64,000 nucleotides of DNA, taken from assembly GCF_001680005.1 (NCBI RefSeq), contig NC_033569.1, positions 1,426,001-1,490,000 of the forward strand. The letters are read 5' to 3'. This DNA comes from Plasmodium coatneyi. Its lineage: Eukaryota; Apicomplexa; Aconoidasida; Haemosporida; Plasmodiidae. Positions within the stretch are counted from its first letter, which is position 1. Each line of letters starts with the position of its first letter. The position numbers and the translations under genes were made by a program. Under the pieces are notes generated by a model. It saw only the letters and a program-made list of their open reading frames with translations. It did no database searches and was not told the DNA's origin. Below, piece after piece: positions 12,308-23,063 of the stretch.

Positions 12308-12756
12308 TAGGCAAAAAGGGGTGAATCACCTTCGCGAACCCGCTCAACTTCTTGCAATTTGAAACACTTTTGAAATGTCCATAATTGGAATTAGGAAAGA
12401 GAAGGAAAATAAATTATTAAAATAGAAAAAATTATAGAGATAAAAATTTATAACGAAATAAATGAACACTTCAAGTATTAAATAAAAAAATTGCAAACAA
12501 TTGAATAAAGTAAAAAATTTAACAACAAGACAGTTAAGTAGAAAATTTAACAAGCCAATATAGTAAAAAAGTTTTCTTTGACATTTGCTGATTACACATT
12601 AGTGTGAATACTTTAGTACAATGAAAAAGATAAAATAAAAAAAAATAGGGAAGAAAGGTCATTCAGCTCCTTTCCTTACACTGTATATATAAACTGTATA
12701 TAAACTGTTTGCACGGTTATTTATGCCTCCCCGGAAAGGAACAATACATTCAGGTG
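12308..12756 (-). promoter_or_regulatory. 3' flanking module of KIR gene 1
   Basis: Reading on the minus strand from the gene 1 stop, this holds the conserved 3' box with TATATACAGTGTAAGGA (near 12665-12700), then an AT-rich block (12400-12620) also found beside other KIR genes. A small GC-rich element at 12318-12348 contains GGTTCGCG on the minus strand. The plus-strand side marks the switch from unique core sequence to repeated family sequence. Confidence 0.55.
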
Positions 12757-14215
12757 TTAAATATTTTGGTAACCTATATTCTGACGAGCTGGTGCATTAT
12801 TTGTTTCTCGATTCATGGTAGACTGTCTTGTGGACGGTGTAGTGTACACGCCAGAGCGCACTGTGGAATTTTCGGCTAGATCCGTTGGACCTATTGTGGA
12901 AGTGTCCGTTGAGTCGAACGTTGAGCTGTCTTCTGTCAACGTATCACGGTTTCGTGCGGTAGACCTTTTCTTTCTGCTTCTTCCATTAGAATTGTTACCA
13001 AACCAAGAGGGTAGAAGTTTATACTGAGAAGGAAGGGAGGGGCAAAAAGGGTGTAAGATTTCGTATCTAGGGTTCCGGTTTTAGGGATAAAAGGGGGGGA
13101 AATTTGAAAGGGTTAAGAAACAAAGGAGGTCTAAGGAAATGTGAAAGAGTCTAAGGGAGGAAAGGGTCCAAGGAGGAGGAAGGGAAGGAGTATCTAAGGA
13201 ATTAAGGGGTTTAAGGAGTGTATATTTGTTATACTGTTAATATGTTAGTTCTTTTTTTTTTAGTTTGGTACTATTATTACTTACTTTATATAAGAGGAAG
13301 GGAAAAGCCGTCGCTGCTAAGGTGCCGATGATGGAAGAGATGGAAGAAGTGGTGGTAGCAGAACGAACAGCTTCTTCTTTTGCTAAGGATGCTAACTGTG
13401 CTTCGCGTTTTTTTCTGTCTTGTGCAGATGCTAATTCAGATTGGAATTCTGTTAGTTGCTGTTGAATTTGGTCCTCACGTGGTTTCCAAAAGTTCTTACA
13501 GTAATCATGATCAGTATGGCTCCCACAATGTTCTACCACCTTATTATGTGCTGCTTTAACGTTTTGCCAGTAACTTTTACATTTTTCAATACCCTCAGAC
13601 CCACTATACTCTAATAGAGTTCGTATAGCACCATAGTCATACCAGAAATCGAACACTTTTTTCATGTCATTGAAAGTCTCCTGGTTAATGTCGGATTGTC
13701 CATTGCAAGGAAGACCACATACTAAACTATTATTTCCTTCCTCCGTACAATAATTATTTATATGTCCACAAATAGAATACACGTAGGTTTTGGTAAGGGG
13801 ACTTTGAGCAGTACTCCCAAATAATTTTTCCCCTATCCAATAGTACAGGAAATGGCACGCTTCACTTTTGGATGGTGTTTTACCATCTCCGTATATTTTG
13901 TGTAGATAAGCCAGTGCGTTTTTAATTTGGCCCTCATGCTTTTCAAGACCTCTCGTTGTCAATGAATACTTCACTATTTCTGTTTCGCATTTACCTGTAC
14001 AGACTTCCTGGCTGTTTTCGAATTTATTATAATAATTGGCCTTTGAAGGTAAGTTATCAAAATCAGACCCCTACAAATATGATTAGAAGAAGACATATAT
14101 AGTGCACTCCTTATATTTATTATATTATGTACATGCAGATGTATTGCATGTGTATATGCACATACTAATATGCCCATATTGCAGGACACGTAAATCGTAT
14201 TACTGTTTCTGACAT
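12757..14215 (-). CDS. KIR: KIR/pir family protein, gene 1 (single ectodomain, 3 exons)
   Basis: Variant-antigen family protein expected at the infected red-cell surface. Exons are 14215-14204 (MSET), 14070-13285 and 13023-12757; splice sites CA/GTAATA, TGTAG/GGG, AAA/GTAAGT and CTCAG/TAT; 354 residues. The ectodomain opens with the family motif NLPSKANYYNKFE. It carries CHFLYYWIGEKL near residue 80 and FDFWYDYGAIRTLL in the middle, with spaced cysteines (typical pir fold). A transmembrane helix at about 244-265 (SIIGTLAATAFPFLLYK) is followed by an 88-residue tail starting YKLLPSWFGNN and rich in Ser/Thr. No N-terminal signal peptide is visible, as usual for pir. The tail is almost identical to that of gene 11. 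It is divergent to gene 2. Confidence 0.85.
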
Positions 14216-15838
14216 GGTTTATATGTATGTGTGTATATATTTTCTTCTGTTGTATATATGTCCTCTATATATGTAGTCAATTTACGTTAAAGTATGTTGT
14301 TCATATATTAAGTAGCGTAAGGGTGTAAGCATTCTATGCTTTATTTCTGCTGTGCTTATTTCTTCTGTGTGTGAGTATGATTATGCAAGGATGAATATAA
14401 AGGAACGTGAATGAATGAATATTAAGGAATGAATATCAGGGGTTTCTATTTCTTTTTTCCTTCAATTATATATATACATATTTCTTAATTTTCAAGCAAT
14501 TCTATCGTATTATACACATGTGCATCAAAATCATTACATATGTGCACATGAATACTTAATTAAGTTAGAAGGACGAGGTACGAAGAAATAAGCCCCCCAA
14601 AGAAGTCGTATAATGGAACAATGAACAGAAAAGGGAAGAAAGTGAAGTGAATAAAGAAAGAAAAGGAAGTGAAACTCTTTTGAGTTTCTCTTCCACTCCT
14701 TTAAACTATTTTAACACTTCTTGAACCCTAAACCCTTAACAACATTCATTCCTGAACCCTTTTAAATCATATAAATTATAAGGAGAAAGAGAAAAAAGGA
14801 AGGGAGAGGTACACATTAACATGTGCAAAAAGTATATAATGTACACCCCAAAGAAGAGGGAGGGGGAGAAATGTGATCAAATGAATCTGGTGCACATAAT
14901 ATGCTGTGCACATCTTCTTCCCATATGGATAAACTGTTTGTATATCATAATTATAGGAAAAAAAGAAAAGAAAAGTTACTAATACTAAACAGTCGTAAAG
15001 GAGAAAGGAGAGTATATTAAGGAATATGCTGCTATAAGGGTGCGCACACACAACTTCAATTTTAAACAGTAATTGAGCATATATCTTTCTTTGCATTATA
15101 TACTCCCCTTCTTTTTTTTTTTTATTTCTCTCTATACTTGTACTATATTTGTATTGTATTTGGTATTATATTTGGTATTATATTTGATATTGTGAAGTGC
15201 ACACATACCTTTTTCACTGAGCATATAGACGAATGTGCACATTTAGGGAAGGGTATAGGGAAGAGTGTGCTCCTTTTTTTTTGTTTGAATTATGCAATAC
15301 GTGCATGTATTAACAATTTTTCAATTAACTCCCCTTTAAACATAACAATAAAACATAAAAGTATGTAGTACATGTTAAAAATTTTTCGTCAAATAGAAAA
15401 AAAGTGTGCTTATATACATAATAAGAGAGAAGTGTACATAATAATGGAATGCTCCAAATGAACAAGCATGCACAATGTACAAAGAATGTGCACAAAGATA
15501 TATAATACATAGATACACAGATTGAACATAAGGAGGAGTTTGACTCCTTCGATCCATTATTTTTTTATTGTTTGCTTGTTCGTCCATTCTTCTGGCCCGT
15601 TCATACCGGTTCTTACCTTAATTATATACATGCAATAATTTGGCACATACATATATGTGAAATATATATTGTGATATGGTCGTTTGAAAATTGAACAGTG
15701 TGTGCTGTAAAAAATTGAAATATTTAATATTCACAGTTATAAAAGAAACAAAATTTTGCATACTTTACTCTCTAATATAAGAATTAAGAGGAATTGCAGA
15801 ATAAATATATTATAAACACAAGAATATGCACATAAACA
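14216..15838. promoter_or_regulatory. Head-to-head KIR intergenic region (genes 1/2)
   Basis: Shared upstream region of two divergent KIR genes. Blocks here recur in other head-to-head spacers. The part around 15200-15360 (GAGCATATAGACGAATGTGC and following) is matched in the same orientation near 54485-54660. The part around 14800-14960 resembles 46370-46520 and the complement of 60640-60780. A tiny telomere-like patch (CCCTAAACCC) occurs at about 14725-14740. No gene seen; open frames are AT-rich and not conserved. Confidence 0.5.
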
Positions 15839-18231
15839 ATGGGAAGGGATACACAATTGGAGGTTCGTCCTCATCTTTCGTAGCAGAAGGACATTAGAAT
15901 AATGATCATATAGAATTTTGTACATGATGCAGTAAAGTAAAAAATGGGGGGATACACAAGAATATATATAGATATGTGTATATGTTCCCTTCTTTGCCAA
16001 TTATATTTACAGGTTAGATTTCCCGGGAGTGTACCTTCGAGGACCGAATTCTATGATGTATTCAATGGGGGTTGGAAGGGAAGGAATTATGAAAATGCCT
16101 GGTCCACAGGTCGGGAAAATGAACTCAAGGGGAAGTTATCAGGGTACGAAGGACTTTTCGGTTTCTTGAGTAGAATCATAGATGCCTATTGTTATGCAGG
16201 TTCCATGAATGGGAGGCCGAAATTCAAGGATGCACCCTGCTCTTTTTTCTATTACTGGATGAAAAATACGGTTCCTGGGGGTTCAGATACCGCTGAACTG
16301 TCGCATGTTCTGGGAAACATTTACAATACGCTAAATGATGCCCCATATGAGAATAAGTGTGATCTTAAATACGGAGATGTTCTCTGGACACAGTTCGACC
16401 GAATGAAGGAAGTACATGATTTCGCCTATGACTATGATACCATACAGAGCCTTGTAGGAGGCTGTCAGCCTGCAGATTGTTCGAAATATTTACTGTATCT
16501 GCAAGGAATTAAGTCAGCATGTACTCTTGCGGGTGCAGGCTGCGATAGTGTGAGACATGGACCTGGTACATATTGTTACGACTATAATGAAAAATATAAG
16601 AACTTCTGTGAACAAAATAAACAGGAACTGATACCTCTATGTATTCAGCGCAAAAATCCTAATCCAAATCAAGCAAGCAGTTCAGGCAGTTTTTCCGATA
16701 ATGATGTAAGTGGTGTGTGTAGTGTGGTGTGAATGTTAGGGGAAAAGAAGAGCACTGAGCACGTGGCTTCTGCTGCTGTGCCTTTAGGTCAATGGAATAA
16801 ATTCATGTGTTTTGCCATGAACTCGCATGGGACAAATTCATATGTGTGTGCACATGTAATATTTCCTTCTATGTCATACCATGACCATATGTAAGAATAC
16901 ATACTTATTTTTACCAATTACATTTACAGCAGGGATGTTTGGAAAATTTACCCTCAAAATTAGGATACAGCATATTTGACGCAGGGGCAGAATGTTCTAT
17001 GAAGAATGAAATTTGGGATAAGGAAATAGATATAAGTAATAAGTTAAGGCCTATATTAACGAAGTATGGGAATATTCAAAATGATATTGATAATATTGCA
17101 AAAGGTTGGTGTTACGTACTTAATGGGGCAACAGGAAGTAAAGAAAGTGGGTATAAAGTAGAGGGTGATCTATATTATCTTTTCTATTATTGGCTGGGAC
17201 ATAAAGTATGGAACAGTAAAGGTCAGGGTAATGAATTCTCAGATGTTATGAATGAAATTTATTTTCAACTCCAGACGGTGTTTCCTGGTATTCATCGTGG
17301 ACCTACCTGCACCAAGTGTGACCAAAGTGAATTTGGACAAATGAGAAAAGTATTTGATTATTACTATGACCATGGAACTATAAAGGAGTGCATACAAGAA
17401 TCTCAGACTTCTGTGCCCAATTGTACTGAACAATATTCAAAATACCTCCAGGAAGCTGCTGAGGTATATGGAAAAATGAAGCAGTATTGTGACCAAGGTG
17501 GACCTTCTAGGAACATATGCTGTAAGCATTTTAAGGAAATTTCTAATCCGACGGGTGGCAACAATATTCCAGAACCATCAAAATTGAAATCTGAATTAGA
17601 ATCTTTAACAAGAAGTAGAAGGTCTAAAGCAGGAACAATATCCTCCCCCACCAACAACAACAACACTGCTCCTATTGTCTCTTTTGCATTAGGATTAGTT
17701 GGACTACCTGCATTGGCATTATTCCTTTACAAAGTAATTAGCACAATATGCACACATTAAAATATGAATAGTAACACCTATTAATATTTTTCCTCCCTAC
17801 CACTTTTTTTCTCTTTTTTAAAACAATGAATATAAGACGTTCTTTTATATATATAATTCATATTCCTAAACCCTCCCTTTCCTTTCCACGCCCCTTCCGG
17901 TTCTCAGTATAATCTGCTACCTTCCTGGATAAGTAACAACCTCTTCTTTGGAGGAGGAGTAGGAAGCACCTCCTCCAGAAGTAATAGAAACAGAAAAAAA
18001 AGATCAGGTGCAAAGAACTGGGACACATTAACGGACAACGATTCAACAACAAATTCCACATTCGACTCAACGGACATCTCAACTGTAGCTTCGACATCAA
18101 ACCTGTCAAGAACAACAACAGACAATTCTACCATATATGATGGTAGACCACCCACTAGAGGAAGGAAAAATAATGCACGAGGTCATCGGAGTGTAGTTCA
18201 TCAGAGGAATATAGGTTATCAGAATATGTAA
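15839..18231 (+). CDS. KIR: KIR/pir protein, gene 2 (two ectodomains, CD99-like linker, 4 exons)
   Basis: Exons are 15839-15862 (tentative), 16013-16705, 16930-17733 and 17908-18231; about 614 residues. Exon 1 (MGRDTQLE) uses an unusual donor GTTCGT and is the least certain part. The later joins are canonical (GAT/GTAAGT, TACAG/CAG, AAA/GTAATT, CTCAG/TAT) and all phase 0. Domain 1 has CSFFYYWMKN and HDFAYDYDTIQS. Domain 2 starts ENLPSKLGYS and has YYLFYYWLGHKV and FDYYYDHGTIKEC. Only domain 2 is followed by a transmembrane helix (about 485-506). Domain 1 ends in NPNPNQASSSGSFSD, encoded at 16655-16705, very like a segment of the host CD99 ectodomain. The 107-residue tail begins YNLLPSWISNN. 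The layout is the same as gene 12. Confidence 0.82.
16655..16705 (+). other. CD99-like linker motif in KIR gene 2
   Basis: The 17 codons at the end of exon 2 encode NPNPNQASSSGSFSDND. From memory, macaque and human CD99 contain PNPNHPSSSGSFSD, which would be 12 of 14 matches. KIR proteins are known to carry CD99-like stretches, so this is probably a short instance of that mimicry. The motif sits exactly between ectodomain 1 and ectodomain 2. Confidence 0.75.
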
Positions 18232-18530
18232 CATTAAATACAGTGCTTCCCTTGGGGGGAGGAATAGAAATAACCATAGGGCTCATAAAGTGTAAAAGAG
18301 AAAGAAGCAAAATGGCAATCCCCCTGTTTTTTTTCCTTTTTTTTTTTTTTTCCTTCTTTTATCTTCCTTCTATGTTCACACTTTAGATTCATACTGCTCC
18401 ATAAGTAGCGAAACAAAAAGGCCATATTATTGCCTGTATACCCTCAAAAAGCTAAATACCAGGCCACATGTTTGTTCGTATACCTAGAACCTTGACCTTA
18501 AGTGCGAAATCCTACACATACACCATAAAC
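18232..18530 (+). promoter_or_regulatory. 3' flank of KIR gene 2
   Basis: After the stop the sequence shows the 3' box shared by the family: a G-rich segment, then ATAGAAATAACCATAGGG, AGTGTAAAAG and CAAAATGGCAA (about 18255-18316), followed by a T-run at 18328-18350. Just beyond it (18440-18480) is a reverse-oriented copy of the repeat containing AAATACCAGGCCACAT that recurs at 50 kb. Confidence 0.5.
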
Positions 18531-18930
18531 CATGAACTCTAAATGTAAAACTTGAACTCTGAACCCTAAAACTTGTACCCTGAACCCTAAATGCTGAATC
18601 CTGAAACTGCAACCATAAACTCTGAACCCTGAACTCTTAATCCTGAACCCTAAATCCTGAACCCTAAACCATGAAACCTGAATCGTTAACCTAACCCCTG
18701 AACCCTAAACCCTAAAGCAAAAACCCTTAACCTTAAAGCCCAAACCCAAAACCCTAAAGCCCAAACCCAAAATCCTAAAGCCCAAACCCTGAACCTTGAA
18801 ACATAAACCCTGAAACATTAATCCTAAACGCTGAAACATGAACACTAAACCCAAACACTGAACACTAAACCCTAAATCCTAAACCCTAGGACCTAAGACC
18901 TAAGACCTAAGCCCTGAAGCCTGAATCATA
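18530..18930. repeat. Internal telomere-like array (CCCTAAA orientation)
   Basis: About 400 bp of degenerate heptads on the plus strand, such as AACCCTAAACCCTAAA and AACCCTGAACC, the complement of the Plasmodium telomere repeat GGGTT(T/C)A. It is interrupted by variants such as GAACTCTAAATGC. It lies between two plus-strand KIR genes, more than 18 kb from either window edge, with unique genes on its left, so it is not a chromosome end. Confidence 0.85.
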
Positions 18931-20138
18931 TCCACTATTTAAAGTATTCTGAAAATTTTTTAAACATTGGAAATATCAAATAATGAGGAAATAGAATGAT
19001 CATTCACCTTATGATATCCCTTTCAATCCTTTAAGTCCTTGGGCCCTTGTAATCGTGCAGATCTTTTTAATCGTGTTAAAGGAAGAACAGAAAAGGTGTG
19101 CATTAATATGTATGTAATGTAATCTATGTTGGAGGGAAGAGGAAAGGCTAATATAAAATACTGTTCTGTTTAGCTAGAGTAATTTTTCGTGTAATCATCA
19201 GGAGGAGAAAAATGGAGGAGGAGAAAATTACTAAGAATAGAGAGTGAGGAATGAAAGGCGGAAAGATGTACTAGAGAGAACATTATTATGAGGATACACA
19301 TATTTTTGCTTTCATATAATTAATGCAGTTGTTTATATTACATTCTTCTTGCGTCCTCTTTATAAATTTGTGCCCTTTCCTTAAATATAGATGATGTACA
19401 TATTCCTGTAAACGGACGGAACGAGGAAGGAACCGAAGAATAAATTATACAGATATACCAACTGGACACTATACATGTATGTTAAAAGGTTCTTAATAGT
19501 TTCTTCTAATAATAGTGGGACCCAAATTAATATTACATACTGCAATTTTTGCTCAGAGAGAAAAATTACACCTTCACATAGAGAATGAAAAGAGCGTGTG
19601 AACCCTAAAAAAATGTTCCGGGCCACCAATCCTAATCCAATAAAATAACACATAGATAAAGGAACATATAAGAATTTTAAATCATTCCTTTCCCTTCACG
19701 TTCTATTTTTTTGTTATTGTAGCACATCTGTTAATATTCCTGCCTTAATTGTGTTTAAAACAGTTTGACACATATATATATGTGAAATATATTGTAACAA
19801 CGTCCCTTCAGAAGAATTGGAACAAATGTGCATTATTGATAAAGGAAGGAAAGTAGAAAATTTGGCGCACATAATCCCTTTTGTTATAATCCTTATTGGA
19901 AGGGCTCAGAAGAAAAATTTTTGCACGCATATTTGTGCTGCACGAATATATTAAAAAGAGGTACGATTTTAATATAAGTTCAAATTATATAAACAACAAA
20001 AATATAAGCATGAAATATTTTTAACATATAAATTCACATTATACATAAACACAAACACACATATATATACATACATACACATATAGAGATGTACACTTTC
20101 AACGTAACAACATAGAACATAGAACATAACAAAGAATA
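18931..20138. other. KIR upstream region, no gene seen
   Basis: AT-rich sequence between the telomere-like array and KIR gene 3. It probably holds the gene 3 promoter. An open frame at 19381-19653 (minus) is hydrophobic, has no family motif and no counterpart that I can see. Short blocks resemble other KIR spacers (for example GACACATATATATATGTGAAATATATTG near 19767, split around the same motif at 15645). Confidence 0.45.
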
Positions 20139-21648
20139 ATGACAAAAGGAGCGGTAAGAGGTTCACTCCTCTTATTATGTAAACAATTATATATATTATG
20201 TACATAATGCAATACATTAAAAAGGGTGCATGTATGAAAATATATATTTGGTCAATTCCATATTTGTAGTTGTGTAATGTGAATGATTTACCTTCGAAAC
20301 AAATATATCAAAAATTCGAACAGAAGAATGGCAAAACTAAATGTCCACAGTGCAATTCTTGGGCTGATGGAATAACGAGTATTTTAGAAGATAAATTAAG
20401 GGACGAATGGGAAGATTGGGAGTACGCTACGGAAATTGCCCAAGCTTGGTGTTTAATATCTAAGTTAAACACAGAGGAGAAGCAACCATCATCACCATGC
20501 AAAGAGAAGCTGTGTAACTTCTTCTATTTTTGGTTAGGAGGTACATTATGTCATAGGTTGAAACCAAGTACTTGGTTTCAGGATACTATGCAAGAAATCT
20601 ACACTAAATTAAAGGGCTCCAACGTCCAATGTGAATATATACCTATTGACGGTACTATTGACAGAGACCTTTTCAAGTATAGAAAAATAATATTCGATTA
20701 TTATTATGACTATAAAACTCTGAAAGAGCAACTAAAGTATCCTCCATCTGAAGTGTCTCCCTGCAAAGTGAAATATGATGCCTACCTACAGGATGTTGAA
20801 GACGCTCATAAGCAGGTAGAAGCAAACTGTGGAAGGACCTCTAAGGATGAATACTGCAACAACTTTTGGAATAAGTTCAAGAATAGTAATATCCCAAAGC
20901 CACCAGATTTGAAAAGTAACATAATGAATGGGGAGGACATTACGGAGGACGGAACCGATGTGCTTAGGTGCTTAACACAGTTGTCTTCAGCAATTACTGA
21001 ATTATCGAGGCAGGAAGAAACGTCAGCCTCCTTAGGTACAATCTCCTCCACTGCCATATCCTCTGCACTGGGCACAGTAGGAGTGGCAGCACTACCTATA
21101 GTAGCATTTCTTTCCTATAAAGTAAGTACATAATTGTCTCCATTTATAAGTATACATAATTGTCCATTACAGTTATAATTACAACAATTGTCTCCATTTA
21201 TAATTAGGAAATATATGTACATATAATGCAACATGTACCACTATTTACATTTATATATGAACAACTATACATATATGAACAACATACATATATGAACAAT
21301 ATACATATAGGGAAGTAAGCCGTGTTACATATGTTCCGTAACTATTTCCATCCTCCACCTCCTTTTTCGTAGTATAATCTCCTACCACTTTGGCTTCGTA
21401 ACAAATTTGGAGGCACGAACAAAGGAAAGGGAAGATCAACTGCCCGTCGTCACCACTTTGACGACATATTAACAAACGACGACACCTCCACAATAGGCTC
21501 TACAACAATAGGTTCAAAAGTTGGTGATTCCACTGAAGTGTCTACTATATATAGCAGACCGCCTAGAAGAAAAAATGCTCATATAAGGGAACAACAACAT
21601 CAACAAAGGAAAGGAACAATTATAAGTTATCATACCATGCAGCACTAA
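20139..21648 (+). CDS. KIR: KIR/pir protein, gene 3 (single ectodomain, 3 exons)
   Basis: Exons are 20139-20153 (MTKGA), 20270-21121 and 21373-21648; splice sites GCG/GTAAGA, TGTAG/TTG, AAA/GTAAGT and CGTAG/TAT; 380 residues. The ectodomain opens NDLPSKQIYQKFE, with a CPQC pair near residue 28, CNFFYFWLGGTL near 91 and FDYYYDYKTLKEQL near 152. The transmembrane stretch at about 266-288 (ISSALGTVGVAALPIVAFLSYK) precedes a 91-residue tail YNLLPLWLRNKFGG that ends in Gln-rich sequence and ISYHTMQH. That ending is shared with gene 5 (ISYTMQH). The first exon departs from the usual MS start but has a clean donor. The ectodomain stalk before the membrane is Thr/Ser-rich. It converges with gene 4 across a repeat-filled spacer. 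Confidence 0.85.
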
Positions 21649-22130
21649 GTGAATGGATGACCGCACAGTTTATACAACATAAAAAGCAAAATGACATTGT
21701 CCTCTTTCTTTATTTCTTCCTATTTTTTTCAATCTCTTTTTTGTTTCGTATTGTACTACAGTGTTAACTTCAATGTGTAAAATCAATATAAGCCGAAAAA
21801 AAAAAATTTTCCCACTTCATGGATGTGTTGGGAAATTTTTTTTCTTTGAAGATCCAATATGTTCAAATTTTTTTTTGTTATAGGTTTCTTTACCTTCATA
21901 ATTTTTTTAATCTTAATAATTTTTTTTTTTTCTTCTTTAAGTTCTAATTATGTATATTTGAAAAGTATTCCACACGGGGCGTACGAGCAGCGGTTCGCCC
22001 ACCTTTCTTCTTCTTTTATGTTACACACATCTGTTAGATGCACAGTTCACACAAAACAGGGAATAATAGTCCCTGCATAAAAGAAGAAGGAAGTTGCGTT
22101 CTTTTCTCTTTTTTTTACTGAAAATTAAGT
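21649..22130 (+). promoter_or_regulatory. 3' module of KIR gene 3 with GC-rich element
   Basis: In order after the stop: the 3' box (about 21655-21710, with GACCGCACAGTTTATACAAC and AAAAAGCAAAATGACATTG), the AT-rich block (21720-21970), and a GC-rich patch at 21974-22010 with GGTTCGC at 21992-21998. TTCTTCTTTTATGTTA and a hairpin-like ACACATCTGTTAGATGC follow. The last part closely matches 27835-27985 on the other strand. Confidence 0.55.
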
Positions 22131-22149
22131 ACAATATTAGTCAAAGAAA

Positions 22150-22465
22150 TATTTGTCAAAAAAAAAAAAGAAATGCCCTAATATAGATTTGTCACACAGA
22201 AAAAATTGCCAAAAAAAAAAAAAATTATCCAAAAATAGAAAAGAAAATTGCCCTAAATATAAATTTGTCATACAGAAAAAATTGCACCAAAAAAAAGAAA
22301 ATTGCCCAAAAAAAAAAAATTGTCCAAAAAAAGAGAAATGCCTTAATAAATGTGTCAAAGAAAATGCCCTAATATAAATTTTGTCACGCAGAAAAAATTG
22401 TCCAAAAAAAGATGAAATGCCCTAATATATAAATTTGTCACATGATAAAAAATTGCACAAAAAAA
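22150..22465 (+). repeat. CTAATATAAATTTGTCACA minisatellite
   Basis: Four or more imperfect units on the plus strand, each with CCCTAATATAAATTTGTCA, then CACAGAAAAAATTGC and an A-rich spacer of variable length. The same unit occurs at 27.5, 38.3, 49.4 and 63.4 kb. Open frames through it give Lys/Asn-rich or Phe-rich artefacts. Confidence 0.85.
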
Positions 22466-23063
22466 AAAATTGCGAAAAAAAAAAAAAAAAAGGAAAAACT
22501 GACACGAATTGCACAACACTCACACTTGCATAGGAAAAGAAAAGGAAAAAAATTACAAAGATAAAGACTGCAAAAAAATAAATGAACTCAATGGTTATGT
22601 TATCCAAACAGAAAGAAGGAAAAAAAAAAAGGAAAAAAGTATTGACCCCTTCTCAAAAAAATATTAATATATTTAAAAAAAAAACAGAGAAAAAATTTAT
22701 GAAGGTAAAAACTTGTAAGAAAAAAAAAATTTAATGAACATACTGGATCTTGGGTTAAGGGAATTTCCCAACAAGTAAAAATGAAGTGGGGGAAAAAATT
22801 TTTTTTGGCTTATATTAATTACACATGAACGTGGACACTTTCATGCAATACAAAAAAAAAAAAAAAAAAAGAAAGACAAGGAAAAATATAAGAAAAAAAA
22901 AAAAAAAGTGGTGGAAAGAAGGAAAAATGCCATTTCGCTCCTTTCCTCACACACACTGTATATATATAAACTGTGTGCTCAGTTACTTATGTCCCTCCCC
23001 CTAAAGAGGGGGGAAGGAAACATTCCCATTTCCCCTTTCAGGTGTTCCATACGATGTGATGCT
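22466..23063 (-). promoter_or_regulatory. 3' module of KIR gene 4
   Basis: Read on the minus strand from the gene 4 stop, the 3' box lies at 22960-23040 (with CACAGTTTATATATATACAG), then an A/T-rich block to about 22650 that matches the AT block downstream of genes 3 and 5. The GC-rich element is not evident here; the minisatellite of gene 3 adjoins directly. No gene in this stretch. Confidence 0.45.

Noticed and set aside
18530..18930. True chromosome end
   Set aside because: Genes continue on both sides for many kilobases, and heptads are degenerate.
22137..22377. Lys/Asn- and Phe-rich frames on both strands
   Set aside because: Produced by the CTAATATAAATTTGTCACA minisatellite with A-rich spacers; the same artefact appears at 27.4-27.6, 49.4 and 63.3-63.9 kb.
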